A stretch of 64,000 bases of DNA from positions 5,821,903 through 5,885,902 of the forward strand of contig CM046332.1 in NCBI GenBank assembly GCA_025403435.1, read 5' to 3'. Under the pieces are notes generated by a model. The model had not been told where the DNA came from. It worked only from the letters and a program-made list of their open reading frames with translations, and made no database searches. Origin of the DNA: Artocarpus heterophyllus (taxonomy: Eukaryota; Streptophyta; Magnoliopsida; Rosales; Moraceae). Each line of letters begins with the position of its first letter. Position 1 is the first letter of the stretch. Below, in pieces: positions 30,469 through 42,265 of the stretch. Position numbers and translations under genes: made by a program.

Positions 30469-33401
30469 TTCCCCTCCTCTTGAGAAGGATTTGTCCTCAA
30501 ATCGTCGCCTGCATCAAAAGGACTTAGGTCAGAAACATTAAAGGAGGCACTTACACCATACTCACCTGGCAAGTCTAGCTTGTACGCATTATCATTGATC
30601 CTTTCGAGAACTTGAAAAGGACCGTCCCCTCTAGGCAATAGCTTGGATTTCCTTTGTTCTGGAAATCGTTCCTTGCGTAAGTGCAACCACACCCAATCAC
30701 CGGGCTCGAAGACGAGCTTGTGACGCCCTTTGTTGGCTTGTTCAGCATATTGTTTAGTCCTTCGCTCGATGTTGAGTCTTGCCTTCTCGTGTATCTGCTT
30801 AACAAGACCAGCTTTTCTTTTTCCATCTAAATTCACATGCTCAGACAAAGGTAACGGCATTAAATCCAAAGGAGTTAAAGGATTAAAACCATAAACAATT
30901 TCAAACGGTGAAAATTGAGTAGCAGAATGAACAGATCGATTATAAGCAAACTCAACATGTGGTAAACACTCCCATGTTTTGATGTTCTTTTTAATGACAG
31001 CCCTCAACAAAGTAGACAAGGTTCTATTCACAACTTCTGTTTGACCATCGGTTTGTGGGTGACAAGTAGTTGAAAACAATAGCTTAGTCCCTAACTTAGC
31101 CCACAAAGTCTTCCAAAAGTAGCTTAAGAACTTGGTGTCCCTATCAGAAACAATTGTCCTAGGCATACCATGAAGTCTCGCAATTTCCCTAAAGAACAAA
31201 TCAGCAACATTGGAAGCATCATCCGTCTTGTGGCATGGAATAAAATGAGCCATCTTTGAAAACCTATCCACGACCACAAATATTGAGTCTCTTCCCCGTT
31301 TAGACCTAGGCAAACCTAACACAAAATCCATCGAAATATCAATCCAAGGTTCACTAGGTATTGGTAAAGGGGTGTATAAACCATGGGGCTGCACTCTTGA
31401 TTTAGCCTGCCTACAAGTTACACATCTACCACAAAGCCTCTCAACATCTCGTTTCATATGTGGCCAATAGAAGTGTTCCTGCAACATAGCTAAAGTCTTC
31501 ATTACTCCAAAATGTCCCATCAATCCTCCCCCATGGGATTCCCTCGCTAGCAAATCTCTTAATGAACAATTACGCGCACATAATTTATTCTCCCGAAACA
31601 AGTATCCCTCATGCCTAAAGTACTTACCACTAGCAATTCTCTCACAAGCTTGATACTCAGTACTAAAGTCATGATCATCAGCATATAACTCTTTAATGTG
31701 TTCAAAACCCAGTAGTTTAGCTTTAAGAGTTGAGATTAAGATATACCTGCGAGAAAGTGCATCGGCAACGACGTTTTCCTTACCTTGCTTGTAGCGAATG
31801 ACATACGGAAACGTCTCTATGAATTCCACCCAACGAGCATGCCTTTTGTTCAGCTTGTGCTGGCCCTTCAAGTGTTTCAGGGACTCATGATCAGTGTGAA
31901 TCACGAACTCCTTAGGCCATAGGTAGTGCTGCCATGTCTCTAATGCCCGAACATATGCATACATCTCTTTATCATAAGTTGGGTAATTAAGAGTTACCCC
32001 ATTCAGCTTCTCATTGAAATATGCTATTGGTCTCCCTTCCTGCATTAAAACATCACCAATTCCAACACCTGAAGCATCACATTCAATCTCAAAAGTTTTG
32101 GAAAAATTAGGTAAAGATAACAATAGAGCATTTGTCAACTTCTCCTTGAGTAGCTGAAATGCCTTTTCTTGCTCTTCTCCCCATCTAAACCCAACATTCT
32201 TCTTGATGACTTCAGTCAGTGGTGCGGCTATAGTACTGAAATCTTTCACAAACCGCCGGTAGAAACTAGCAAGTCCATGAAAACTCCGTACATTTCCCAC
32301 ACTAGTTGGACTCGGCCACTCCTGGATGGCTCGCACCTTTTCTTCATCAACCTGTATACCTTGAGCACTAACAACAAAACCAAGAAACACAAGCTTATCA
32401 GTGCAAAAGGTACATTTCTTGAGGTTAGCATACAACTTTTCCTTCCACAAAACATCTAAAACAAGTTTCAAATGTTCAATATGTTCATCCAAATTGCTGC
32501 TATAGATAAGGATATCATCAAAATAAACAACGACAAATTTTCCAATAAAAGCTCGCAAAACATGGTTCATTAAACGCATAAATGTGCTAGGCGCATTGGT
32601 TAAACCGAAAGGCATTACCAACCACTCATACAAGCCTTGTTTTGTTTTGAAAGCTGTTTTCCACTCATCTCCCTCTTTCATGCGAATTTGATGATATCCA
32701 CTCTTTAGATCAATTTTAGAAAACACACAAGCACCATGCAATTCATCTAACATGTCATCCAAGCGAGGAATGGGATGTCGATACTTTACCGTGATGTTGT
32801 TGATGGCTCGACACTCAACGCACATCCTCCAAGTCCCATCTTTCTTAGGCACAAGTAAAACTGGTACGGCGCACGGGCTCATGCTTTCTCTCACGTGTCC
32901 CTTCTCCATCAACTCATTTACCTGCCGTTGGAGTTCCTTCGTCTCCTCGGGATTACTCCTATAGGCTGGTCGGTTTGGGATTGTAGCTCCAGGTATGAAG
33001 TCGATTTGATGTTCAATCCCGCGGATTGGAGGTAAACCTTGCGGTGTTTCCTCGGGAAAGATATCCTCATAATCCTGCAAAAGAGAAACAACAGAACTAT
33101 GCAAGGTGGAATCAAGATCGTTAGTGTTTAATAACGCCTCCTTGTACATGAGTAAAATCATCGGCTGATTAGAAAAGAAAGCTCTTCTCACATCACTCTT
33201 TCTTGCATAAAAGTTTGTTTTTCTCTCTACTTTTCTCTCATTGACTGATTGTGAATTTTTTTCAGCCCTCTCAATTTTCTCTCCCTTGCTCTCTTTGCTC
33301 TCCTTTTTCTCGGCCATCTCTCCTTTTTTTCTCTCACTGGCCGAACCCTCTCTCTGCACTCCCACTCTTGATTTTTCTTCGCTCTTCATTTTTTTTATCA
33401 C
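30237..33401 (-). CDS. Element H pol: RT, RNase H, integrase and LTR-encoded tail (open, 1,054 codons)
   Basis: The longest intact reading in the window, on the minus strand. Order by residue: charged linker (1-75), RT N-terminus ([19 protein letters not shown] near 130), [14 protein letters not shown] near 185, YFDDILIYS near 310, RNase H ([11 protein letters not shown] near 460; [11 protein letters not shown] near 520), integrase zinc finger ([10 protein letters not shown] ... [11 protein letters not shown] near 665-715), core Asp in [17 protein letters not shown], Glu in TDGQTEVVN, then the C-terminal domain and the LTR-encoded tail ending EGIE. Oddities: VDC to VEC in RT, and one Glu codon missing in TWECLPH. 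It is not in frame with the protease upstream because the A-run at the boundary has 8 A, so it may be unmade despite being open. The start ATG is nominal: in the family this region is part of one gag-pol frame. Confidence 0.88.
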   Translation of the reverse strand: MIKKMKSEEKSRVGVQREGSASERKKGEMAEKKESKESKGEKIERAEKNSQSVNERKVERKTNFYARKSDVRRAFFSNQPMILLMYKEALLNTNDLDSTLHSSVVSLLQDYEDIFPEETPQGLPPIRGIEHQIDFIPGATIPNRPAYRSNPEETKELQRQVNELMEKGHVRESMSPCAVPVLLVPKKDGTWRMCVECRAINNITVKYRHPIPRLDDMLDELHGACVFSKIDLKSGYHQIRMKEGDEWKTAFKTKQGLYEWLVMPFGLTNAPSTFMRLMNHVLRAFIGKFVVVYFDDILIYSSNLDEHIEHLKLVLDVLWKEKLYANLKKCTFCTDKLVFLGFVVSAQGIQVDEEKVRAIQEWPSPTSVGNVRSFHGLASFYRRFVKDFSTIAAPLTEVIKKNVGFRWGEEQEKAFQLLKEKLTNALLLSLPNFSKTFEIECDASGVGIGDVLMQEGRPIAYFNEKLNGVTLNYPTYDKEMYAYVRALETWQHYLWPKEFVIHTDHESLKHLKGQHKLNKRHARWVEFIETFPYVIRYKQGKENVVADALSRRYILISTLKAKLLGFEHIKELYADDHDFSTEYQACERIASGKYFRHEGYLFRENKLCARNCSLRDLLARESHGGGLMGHFGVMKTLAMLQEHFYWPHMKRDVERLCGRCVTCRQAKSRVQPHGLYTPLPIPSEPWIDISMDFVLGLPRSKRGRDSIFVVVDRFSKMAHFIPCHKTDDASNVADLFFREIARLHGMPRTIVSDRDTKFLSYFWKTLWAKLGTKLLFSTTCHPQTDGQTEVVNRTLSTLLRAVIKKNIKTWECLPHVEFAYNRSVHSATQFSPFEIVYGFNPLTPLDLMPLPLSEHVNLDGKRKAGLVKQIHEKARLNIERRTKQYAEQANKGRHKLVFEPGDWVWLHLRKERFPEQRKSKLLPRGDGPFQVLERINDNAYKLDLPGEYGVSASFNVSDLSPFDAGDDLRTNPSQEEGNDEDIVSTSKSTWETYSDPIQVPIGPVTRARAKKFKETLIGLIQATWAQAIAWRPIEGIACDNQTNKCVIQAIEGIE
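30469..30481 (-). other. Polypurine tract of element H
   Basis: TTCCCCTCCTCTT on the plus strand, adjoining the 3' LTR. Confidence 0.9.
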
Positions 33402-34203
33402 TTTCTCTCTGTAAGCTCACTTGGTCTTCATAGACCTGTTTTGGTGTTAATGGAACCAGAGTGATCGTCTTTTGATTGTGAACGAATGAGTACTTGTTGG
33501 TGAAACCATCATGCTTAACTCGCCGATCAAATTGCCATGGTCTGCCTAATAACAAGTGCCCAGCTTGCATCGGAACCACATCGCACAAAACTTCATCTTC
33601 ATATCTTCCAATGCGAAAAGGAACTAACACCTGTTTATGCACCTTTACCTCACCAGTATCATTTAACCATTGCAATTTATATGGTCGAGGATGCTTAATT
33701 GTTGGCAGGCCTAACTTATCTACCATGGTTGTGCTAGCAACATTTGTACAACTCCCACCATCAATAATCACACTACATACCTTGTTTTGAACGTAGCACC
33801 TAGTGTGGAAGATGTTTTCCCGTTGCACCTCTTCATCTTCTTCTTTGGCTTGCACACTTAAAGCTCTCCTTGTGACCAACAATTCTCCTTGGACAGCGCA
33901 CTCCTCATCGTCGGCATCCTCTAATGAAGGCATAGAATCATTGTCCGAATCCTCCTCAGTTTCAATGTCTCCATTGTCCCGCACCACCATAACTCGTTTG
34001 TTCGGACATTGGCTTGCTATATGACCCCTGCCTTGACATTTAAAACATTTAATATCACGAGTCTGAGTAGTGGAAGAATCGGATTTACCTTGATTCCCAT
34101 GGCTGGCCACCTCTTGTTTTTGCTCGATCTTTGGCTTGGGGTTGGATTGCTTCTCATCCCTCTTCCATTGGTTGATTTTCCAAGCCGATGTACTCGGGTT
34201 TTG
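33334..34203 (-). pseudogene. Element H zinc knuckle, protease and linker
   Basis: Minus strand from about SQNPSTSAWKINQWKRDEK through CFKCQGRGHIASQC and IIDGGSCTNVAS to PWQFDRRVKHDGF. It ends out of frame ([12 protein letters not shown]) because of an 8-A run near 33388-33395, where 7-A copies read KKMKSEEKS. The gag before it is separated by the solo LTR at 34204. Confidence 0.9.
34199..34203. repeat. Target-site duplication of solo LTR S2 (left, ttttg)
   Basis: TTTTG is repeated at 35004-35008. Confidence 0.95.
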
Positions 34204-35003
34204 TGATGAGGACATCACTAGCACAAGCAAGAGCACGTGGGAGACATATTCAGATCCAATTCAAGTTCCCATTGGTCCGGTTACGAGAGCTCGTGCGAAG
34301 AAGTTTAAAGAAACACTTATTGGGCTGAGTCAAGCAACTTGGGCTCAAGCTATTGCATGGAGGCCCATTGAGGGAATTGCATGCGACAACCACACCAATA
34401 AATGCGTGATTCAAGCTATAGAAGGGATTGAGTAATTTCCATTTCAGTTACTTTCCCATTTTGAGGCGACACATGGCGAGAAGAATCAGTTTTGACCTTT
34501 TAATGTCTAGTTTCCTTTTTTCCGTTTCTGGTATTTCTATTATTGTAAGGCTTTTAAGCCATTAAGGGAACTTTCCTTATTTAGTCTAGATTTGACTTTT
34601 GTTAAATGAGTTTCCCGAAATTTCCATGGGAATTAGGGGCTGAAAATTCGCATAGGAACCCCTATATAATTGTAACGAATTTCAATCAATGGGAGACAAG
34701 TAATAACACATAATTTTGAGGTTTAATTCTTTTTAGTTCCTAAACGAACTATTCGAACTTATCGGAAATTTCCGTGGCGTTCATAGACTTATCAATCAGT
34801 CCATCCATAGCTGATTGTGGCGTCCTCACTTACCAAGACTTATCAATCGGTCTCTCCATAGCTGATTGTGGCGTCCTCACATACCAAGGTTCGTGCTTCT
34901 CGTTGGGCATCGGGTCGCGGTTCCATCCAAAACCGGTTAGAAATTTGATCTTGGAAACCAACTTCGGTTAGGATCGCGTCAATTCTTGGCGTGGTTCGTA
35001 TCA
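34204..35003 (+). mobile_element. S2: solo family-1 LTR inside element H
   Basis: 800 bp, TGATGAGGACATCAC to GGTTCGTATCA, plus strand, with perfect TTTTG duplications and H gag on both sides. Shares GGATCGCGTCAATTCTTGG with I2, so both are from the same young subfamily. It keeps the LTR-encoded tail open (to 34433). The primer-site sequence is absent, as expected of a solo LTR. Confidence 0.95.
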
Positions 35004-35008
35004 TTTTG

Positions 35009-35877
35009 GCTAGGACGTGTGCTACTGCCCCTCCTCATAAGTTGATTCTCAATTTTAATAGCCATGTGCACCATGTCCTCCAACTCCACATAATGTTGTA
35101 ACTCAACGGCATTGTGGATATCTCGGTTCAAGCCCGCCAAAAACCTTGCCATTGTAGCCTCCCGATCCTCCTCTATATTAGCCCGAATCATCATAACCTC
35201 CATCTCCTTATAGTACTCCTCTACACTCCGGTTGCCCTGCTTAAGGTTTTGTAGTTTGTTGTACAACTCCCGGTAGTAGTAAGTTGGTACAAATCGCTTC
35301 CTCATCACGGTCTTCATCTCTTCCCATGACTCAATAGGCCGCTCTCTATTGCGTCTCCTGTTTATAACAAGCTGATCCCACCAAGTAATAGCATTATCAG
35401 AAAATTCAATACAGCCAATTTTACCTTCTTTGCCTCAGAATAGTAGTGGCAGTCAAAGATGAACTCCATTTTCTTCTCCCATTCTAGGTACGCTTCTGGA
35501 TTGGATTTTCCTTGAAATGATGGTATCTTCATTTTTATGCCTCTCAGACTATCATCTTCCTTGTTCCTAATGCCTCTATCCCGTCCAAATCTTCTGTGAC
35601 TACCCGCTGAATCTTCTCCTTCGTCAAACTCTTCCCCATCATTCCTATAGTAGTCATCAACCTCTCCTCTAACCGGAACCCTTTCTCGCCTTCGCGCATG
35701 TGGAACATGTTGTGGCTGTTCCACACGTGCATTCTCTATTCGGTCTATCCTCTCATGAAGCTGTCCTATCTCTCCCCTCAACAATCGCCTCATCTCCCCC
35801 ATCATCGCTTCCATAAGAAGTTTTGGGTCTGCTGCACCCGAGGTACCCTCAATAGTGTTCTTGCTGTTGTTTGACAT
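35009..35877 (-). pseudogene. Element H gag
   Basis: Minus strand, start MSNNSKNTIEGTSGAADPK at 35877. The reading passes RIDRIENARVEQ and MKIPSFQGKSNPEAYLEWEK. It shifts at about 35408 by loss of one T in AATTCAATTACAG, then continues in the other frame from RKRFVPTYYYRELYN to IENQLMRRGS, up to the solo LTR. Confidence 0.9.
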
Positions 35878-36470
35878 TTTCCAAAGGACCTTACCACACT
35901 CCCTTACGTGTTTCACTCGTGAATTGGTTCACTCAATTTCACTCGTGTTTACACTCAATACTTTCGGCTTTTGTCCACTCTAATGCTCTCGCCTCTATGC
36001 CTTTTTCCACTCGTTAATTCTCACTCAGTTCCTATAAAACTAGTCAAATCAATATCGAAATTTCCTTGACAATTCACAAATAGATTACCAAAGAGACAAG
36101 ACTATAACAGGAACAAAGAATTTAGGCTTTTCAGAATCACACCCAAAAGGAACAAAATTTCAGCAAAAATTTTTTTGGTCTATGCAGGGAATTCAATTTT
36201 GGATTCCTTAAACGATGAATAACAAGAATCTGAAATAAAAATTTAAGGAAGGTTTCCAGACTTCTTCTTCTTCTTTTTTTTTTTTTTCGGATCCTCTTGT
36301 TTTTCTTCTTTTCCTTTTTTTTTTCTTTTCGTTTCTTTTCTTTCTTTCTTTTCTTTTCGGATCTTTTTTTTTTTTTTAACCGACTTTGATAATGGAAATC
36401 AAAAACTTACGAATAACTAAAACAAACATAAAAGTAAGAGAACGGATAAGCAAAACCTGATTAGAACCTC
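35878..36470 (-). other. Element H leader
   Basis: Reverse complement of the family leader: CACTC-rich cluster (about 35890-36030), unique part, then a T/C-rich stretch with GGATCCTCTTGTTTTTC (36289-36305). No gene. Confidence 0.8.
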
Positions 36471-36482
36471 GCTCTGATACCA
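36471..36482 (-). other. Element H primer-binding site (tRNA-iMet)
   Basis: GCTCTGATACCA (plus strand), two bases from the 5' LTR. Confidence 0.9.
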
Positions 36483-36484
36483 AA

Positions 36485-37273
36485 TGATACGAACCACGCC
36501 AAGAACTGACGCGACCCCAACCGAAGTTGGTTTCCAAGATCAACTTTCTAACCGGTTTTGGATGCAACCGCGACCCGATGCCCAACAAGAAGCACGAACC
36601 TTGGTATGTGAGGACGCCACAATCAGCTATGGAGAGACCGATTGATAAGTCTTGGTATGTGAGGACGCCACAATCAGCTATGGATGGACTGATTGATAAG
36701 TCTATGAACGCCACGGAAATTTCCGATAAGTTCGAATAGTTCGTTTAGGAACTAAAGAGAATTAAACCTCAAAATTATGTGTTATTACTTGTCTCCCATT
36801 GAATGAAATTCGTTACAATATATAGGGGTTCCTATGCGAATTTTCAGCTCCTAATTCCCCATGGAATTTCGGCAAATCACCTAATCTAAAGCAAATAAGG
36901 TAAGTGTCCTTAATGGCTTAAAAACTTTACAATAATAGAAATAAACAAACGAAAATAAAGGAAACTAGACATTAAAAAGGTCAAAAGCTGATTCTTCTCG
37001 CCATGTGTCACCTCAAAATGGGAAAGTAACTGAAATGGAAATTACTCAATCCCTTCTATAGCTTGAATCACGCATTTATTGGTCTGGTTATCGCATGCAA
37101 TTCCCTCAATGGGCCTCCATGCAATAGCTTGAGCCCAAGTTGCTTGAATCAGCCCAATAAGCGTTTCTTTAAACTTCTTCGCATGAGCTCTCGTAACCGA
37201 ACCAATGGGAACTTGAATTGGATCTGAATATGTCTCCCACGTGCTCTTGCTTGTGCTAACGATGTCCTCATCA
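36485..37273 (-). repeat. Element H 5' LTR
   Basis: 789 bp. Compared with the 3' LTR it lacks 12 bp (CAATTACCAAAT) near 36877 and shows about seven substitutions, several of C/T or G/A type. TATA (reverse) at 36819-36824. Confidence 0.93.
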
Positions 37274-37278
37274 ATGAT
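37274..37278. repeat. Target-site duplication of element H (right, atgat)
   Basis: Second ATGAT; G gag resumes. Confidence 0.95.
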
Positions 37279-38404
37279 GAGGAAACGGTTTGTACCAACT
37301 TACTACTACCGGGAGTTGTATAACAAACTACAAAATCTTAAGCAAGGCAACCGGAGTGTAGAGGAGTACTATAAGGAGATGGAGGTTATGATGATTCGGG
37401 CTAATATAGAGGAGGATCGAGAGGCTACAATGGCAAGGTTTTTGGCGTGTTTGAACCGAGATATTCACAATGCCGTTGAGCTACAACATTATGTGGAGTT
37501 GGAGGACATGGTGCACATGGCTATTAAAATTGAGAATCAACTTATGAGGAGGGGCAGTAACACACGTCCTAGCCAAAACCCGACTACATCGGCTTGGAAA
37601 ATCAACCAATGGAAGAGGGATGAGAAGCAATCCAACCCCAAGCCAAAGATCGAGCAAAAACAAGAGGGGGCCAGCCATGGGAATCAAGGTAAATCAGATT
37701 CTTCCACTACTCAGACTCGTGATATTAAATGTTTTAAATGTCAAGGCTGGGGTCATATAGCAAGCCAATGTCCGAACAAACGAGTTATGGTGATGTGGGA
37801 CAATGGAGACATTGAAACCGAGGAGGATTCGGACAATGATTCTGTGCCTTCATTAGAGGATGCCGACGATGAGGAGTGCGCTGTCCAAGGAGAATTGTTG
37901 GTCACAAGGAGAGCTTTAAGTGTGCAAGCCAAAGAAGAAGATGAAGAGGTGCAACGGGAAAACATCTTCCACACTAGGTGCCATGTCCAAAACAAGGTAT
38001 GTAGTGTGATTATTGATGGTGGGAGTTGTACTAATGTTGCTAGCACAGCCATGGTAGAGAAGTTAGGGCTGCCAACAATTAAGCATCCTCGACCATATAA
38101 ATTGCAATGGTTAAATGATACCGGTGAGGTAAAGGTGCATAAACAGGTGTTAGTTCCTTTTCGCATTGGAAGATATGAAGATGAAGTTTTGTACGATGTG
38201 GTTCCGATGCAAGCTGGGCACTTGTTATTAGGCAGGCCATGGCAATTTGATCGGTGAGTAAAGCATGATGGTTTCACCAACAAGTACTCATTTGTTCACA
38301 AACAAAAAACGATCACTCTTGTTCCGTTAACACCAAAACAGGTCTATGAAGACCAAGTGAGCTTACAGAGAGAAAGTGATAAAAAAATGAAGAGCGAAGA
38401 AAAA
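37279..38404 (+). pseudogene. Element G gag 3' part, protease and linker
   Basis: Continues G gag (RKRFVPTYYYRELYNK, RFLACLNRDIHNAVE), zinc knuckle CFKCQGWGHIASQC near 37730-37770, protease IIDGGSCTNVAS near 38015, and LLLGRPWQFDR, then TGA at 38255-38257 (CGA to TGA). The linker ends at SEEK, where chimeric element J is inserted. The A-run here has 7 A. Confidence 0.9.
38400..38404. repeat. Target-site duplication of element J (left, aaaaa)
   Basis: AAAAA before the TRIM-type start of J. The right copy is 46010-46014, after a CRM-type LTR end. The undisturbed site in other copies reads GCGAAGAAAAATCAAGAG, which matches removal of J and one AAAAA. Confidence 0.85.
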
Positions 38405-38515
38405 TGATGTGTCCCACATCGGTTAGAGAGGGTGGTCTTGGGTGTTATATATATGGGTTCACAATCCTCCCCTCATGAGCTAGCTTTTGGGGTGGAGTTA
38501 GGTGGGTTCATATCA
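38405..38515 (+). repeat. TRIM LTR at left end of J
   Basis: 111 bp, TGATGTGTCCCACATCGG to GGGTTCATATCA, with TATATATAT in the middle. It is the same length as, and nearly identical to, the LTRs of the complete TRIM at 52728-53067. Confidence 0.92.
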
Positions 38516-38517
38516 TA

Positions 38518-38529
38518 TGGTATCAGAGC
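38518..38529 (+). other. TRIM primer-binding site in J
   Basis: TGGTATCAGAGC, followed by C, so 13 bases match the initiator tRNA-Met 3' end. It lies two bases after the TRIM LTR. Confidence 0.88.
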
Positions 38530-38721
38530 CGAACCTCTGCTAGTCGGTGGGCCAATGTACAAAGGTTCCCTGCCGCTCGTGTGGGTTAACGACGGAGTTG
38601 GCACGAGGACGTGCAGTCTAAAGGGGTCGGGTCGATGGGAGCATGTACAAAGGTTCCCTGCCGCTCGTGTGGGTTAACGACGGAGTTGGCACGAGGACGT
38701 GCAGTCTAAAGGGGTCGGGAA
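38530..38721 (+). repeat. TRIM internal region with 88-bp tandem duplication
   Basis: The block from ATGTACAAAGGTTCCCTGCC to CTAAAGGGGTCGGG occurs twice with an 88-bp period (starts 38555 and 38643). The complete TRIM elsewhere has one copy. It ends with the purine-rich AAAGGGGTCGGGAA before the next LTR. Confidence 0.88.
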
Positions 38722-38813
38722 TGATGTGTCCCACATCGGTTAGAGATGGTGGACTTGGGTGTTATATATATGGGTTCACAATCCTCCCCTCATGAGCTAG
38801 CTTTTGGGGTGGA
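38722..38813 (+). repeat. Truncated TRIM LTR in J
   Basis: First 92 bp of the 111-bp LTR, breaking off at TTTTGGGGTGGA, fused to CRM pol sequence ATGATCTTGATTCC. Confidence 0.88.
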
Positions 38814-39880
38814 ATGATCTTGATTCCACCTTGCATAGTTCTGTTGTTTCTCTTTTGCAGGATTATGAGGATATCTTTCCTGAGGAAACACCGCAAGGTT
38901 TACCTCCAATCCGCGGGATTGAACATCAAATCGACTTCATACCTGGAGCTACAATCCCAAACCGACCAGCCTATAGGAGTAATCCCGAGGAGACGAAGGA
39001 ACTCCAACGGCAGGTAAATGAGTTGATGGAGAAGGGACACGTGAGAGAAAGCATGAGCCCGTGCGCCGTACCAGTTTTACTTGTGCCTAAGAAAGATGGG
39101 ACTTGGAGGATGTGCGTTGATTGTCGAGCCATCAACAACATCACGGTAAAGTATCGACATCCCATTCCTCGCTTGGATGACATGTTACATGAATTGCATG
39201 GTGCTTGTGTGTTTTCTAAAATTGATCTAAAGAGTGGATATCATCAAATTCGCATGAAAGAGGGAGATGAGTGGAAAACGGCTTTCAAAACAAAACAAGG
39301 CTTGTATGAGTGGTTGGTAATGCCTTTCGGTTTAACCAATGCGCCTAGCACATTTATGCGTTTAATGAACCATGTTTTGCGAGCTTTTATTGGAAAATTT
39401 ATCGTTGTTTATTTTGATGATATCCTTATCTATAGCAGCAATTTGGATGAACATATTGAACATTTGAAACTTGTTTTAGATGTTTTGCGGAAGGAAAAGT
39501 TGTATGCTAACCTCAAGAAATGTACCTTTTGCACAGATAAGCTTGTGTTTCTTGGTTTTGTTGTTAGTGCTCAAGGTATACAGGTTGATGAAGAAAAGGT
39601 GCGAGCCATCCAGGAGTGGCCGAGTCCAACTAGTGTGGGAAATGTACGGAGTTTTCATGGACTTTCTAGTTTCTACCGGCGGTTTGTGAAAGATTTCAGT
39701 ACTATAGCCGCACCACTGACTGAAGTCATCAAGAAGAATGTTGGGTTTAGATGGGGAGAAGAGCAAGAAAAGGCATTTCAGCTACTCAAGGAGAAGTTGA
39801 CAAATGCTCCATTGTTATCTTTACCTAATTTTTCCAAAACTTTTGAGATTGAATGTGATGCTTCAGGTGTTGGAATTGGT
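38814..39880 (+). pseudogene. Captured CRM pol fragment between TRIM sequences
   Basis: Encodes [20 protein letters not shown] through [37 protein letters not shown] and [10 protein letters not shown], i.e. RT to early RNase H, with no stop. It is nearly identical to J's own pol at about 42557-43618; a handful of differences were seen by eye (for example CTTTCTAG vs CTTGCTAG and TTTATCGTT vs TTTGTCGTT). It is open because it is bounded by TRIM sequence on both sides; it has no start of its own. Confidence 0.9.
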
Positions 39881-39971
39881 GTCGATGGGCGCATGTACAA
39901 AGGCTCCCTGCCGCTCGTGTGGGTTAACGACGGAGTTGGCACGAGGACGTGCAGTCTAAAGGGGTCGGGAA
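39881..39971 (+). repeat. TRIM internal fragment
   Basis: GTCGATGGGCGCATGTAC to GGGGTCGGGAA, including the purine tract, joined to pol with little or no overlap. Confidence 0.88.
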
Positions 39972-40082
39972 TCATGTGTCCCACATCGGTTAGAGAGGGT
40001 GGTCTTGGGTGTTATATATATGGGTTCACAATCCTCCCCTCATGAGCTAGCTTTTGGGGTGGAGTTAGGTGGGTTCATATCA
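39972..40082 (+). repeat. TRIM LTR at the junction with CRM leader
   Basis: 111 bp with start TCATGTGTCCC (one change from TGATG) and end GGGTTCATATCA. The next bases TTTGCTTATCC are CRM leader; normal CRM reads TATCATTTGG...GGTTTTGCTTATCC. About 30 bp holding the CRM primer site are therefore lost between two TTTG repeats. Confidence 0.9.
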
Positions 40083-40600
40083 TTTGCTTATCCGTTCTCT
40101 TAGTTTATGTTTGTTTTAGTTATTCGTAAGTTTTTGATTTCCATTATCAAAGTCGGTTAAAAAAAAAAAAAAAGATCCGAAAAGAGAAGAAAGAAAGAAA
40201 AGAAACGAAAAGAAAAAAAAAAGGAAAAGAAGAAAAACAAGAGGATCCGATAAAAAAAAAAAAAAAATTTAAGGAATCCGAAATTGAATTCCCTGCATAG
40301 ACCAAAAATTTTTGCTGAAATTTTCTTCCTTTTGGGTGTGATTCTGAATGCCTAAATTCTTTGTTCCTGTTATAGTCTTGTCTCTTTGGTAATCTATTTG
40401 TGAATTGTCAAGGAAATTTTTGATATTGATTTGACTAGTTTTATAGGAACTGAGTGAGAATTAAAGAGTGGAAAAAGGCATAGAGGCGAGAGCATTTGAG
40501 TGGACAAAAGCCGAAAGTATTGAGTGTAAACACGAGTGAAATTGAGTGAACCATTTCACGAGTGAAACACGTAAGGGAGTGTGGTAAGGTCCTTTGGAAA
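40083..40600 (+). other. Element J leader (CRM type, no primer site)
   Basis: A/G tract with AAGAGGATCCGATAAA (40237-40253), unique part, then the GAGTG cluster (about 40450-40582) and GGTAAGGTCCTTTGG before gag. No gene. Confidence 0.8.
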
Positions 40601-42265
40601 ATGTCAAACAACAGCAAGAACACTATTGAGGGTACCTCGGGTGCAGCAGACCCAAAACTTCTTATGGAGCGATGATGGGGGAGATGAGGCGATTATTGAG
40701 GGGAGAGATAGGACAGCCTCATGAGAGGATAGACCGGATAGAGAATGCACGTGTGGAACAGCCACAACATGTTCCTCATGCGCGTAGGCGAGAAAGGGTT
40801 CCGGTTAGAGGAGAGGTTGATGACTACTATAGGATTGATGGGGAAGAGTTCGACGAAGGAGAAGATTCAGCGGGTAGTCACAGAAGATTTGGACGGGATA
40901 GAGGCGTTAGGAACAGGGAAGATGATAGCCTGAGAGGCATAAAAATGAAGATACCATCATTTCAAGGCAAATCCAATCCAGAAGCGTACCTAGAATGGGA
41001 GAAGAAAATGGAGTTCATCTTTGACTGCCACTACTATTCTGAGGCAAAGAAGGTAAAATTGGCTGTAATTGAATTTTCTAATTATGCTATTACTTGGTGG
41101 GATCAACTTGTTATAAACAGGAGATGAAATAGAGAGCAACCTATTGAGTCATGGGAAGAGATGAAGACCGTGATGAGAAAGCGATTTGTGCCAACTTACT
41201 ACTACCGGGAGTTGTACAACAAGCTACAAAACCTTAAGCAGGGCAACCGGAGTGTAGAGGAGTACTATAAGGAGATGGAGGTTATGATGATTCGGGCTAA
41301 TATAGAGGAGGATCGGGAGGCTACAATGGCAAGGTTTTTGGCGGGCTTGAACCGAGATATCCACAATGCCGTTGAGTTACAACATTATGTGGAGTTGGAG
41401 GACATGGTGCACATGGCTATTAAAATTGAGAATCAACTTATGAGGAGGGGCAGTAGAACACGTCCTGGCCAAGACCCGAGTACATCGGCTTGGAAAATCA
41501 ACCAATGGAAGAGGGATGAGAAGCAATCCAACCCCAAGCCAAAGATCGAGCAAAAACAAGAGGTGACCAGCCATGGGAATCAAGGTAAATCCGACTCTTC
41601 CACTACTCGGACTCGTGATATTAAATGTTTTAAATGTCAAGGCAGGGGACATATAGCAAGCCAATGTCCGAAAAAAACGAGTTATGGTGGTGTGGGTCAA
41701 TGGAGACATTGAAACCGAAGAGGATTCGGACAATGATTCTATGCCTTCATTAGAGGATGCCGACGATGAGGAGTGCGCTGTCCAAGGAGAATTGTTGGTC
41801 ACAAGGAGAGCTTTAAGTGTGCAAGCCAAAGAAGAAGATGAAGAGGTGCAACGGGAAAACATCTTCCACACTAGGTGCCACGTTCAAAACAAGGTATGTA
41901 GTGTGATTATTGATGGTGGGAGTTGTACAAATGTTGCTAGCACAACCATGGTAGAGAAGTTAGGCCTGCCAACAATTAAGCATCCTCGACCATATAAATT
42001 GCAATGGTTAAATGATACTGGTGAGGTGAAGGTGCATAAACAGGTGTTAGTTCCTTTTCGCATTGGAAGATATGAAGATGAAGTTTTGTGCGATGTGGTT
42101 CCGATGTAAGCTGGGCACTTGTTATTAGGCAGACCATGGCAATTTGATCGACGAGTTAAGCATGATGGTTTCACCAACAATTACTCATTTGTTCACAATC
42201 AAAAGACGATCACTCTTGTTCCTTTAACACCAAAACAGGTCTATGAAGACCAAGTGAGCTTATAG
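40601..42265 (+). pseudogene. Element J gag and protease
   Basis: MSNNSKNTIEGTSGAADPKLL, then a one-base loss near 40669, TGA 41125-41127 (CGA to TGA), RKRFVPTYYYRELYN and the zinc knuckle CFKCQGRGHIASQC (near 41628-41670). A homopolymer shift follows at CCGAAAAAAACG (near 41672), then protease IIDGGSCTNVAS (near 41908), TAA 42107-42109 (CAA to TAA) and TAG 42263-42265 (CAG to TAG). Confidence 0.9.

Larger units (their letters stand above)
29668..37273 (-). mobile_element. Element H: nearly complete minus-strand family-1 retrotransposon
   Basis: 7,606 bp including a solo LTR insertion (34204-35003); 6,801 bp without it. LTRs 36485-37273 (5') and 29668-30468 (3') differ by about seven substitutions and one 12-bp deletion by eye, so it is young relative to A, D, F and G. 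Primer site, leader, gag, protease, pol and polypurine tract are all present. Perfect ATGAT duplication in the gag of G. Confidence 0.95.

Noticed and set aside
38432..38677. Open frame of 81 codons across the TRIM LTR and internal region
   Set aside because: TRIMs are non-coding; the frame crosses LTR, primer site and the 88-bp duplication and is not kept in T3 in the same form.
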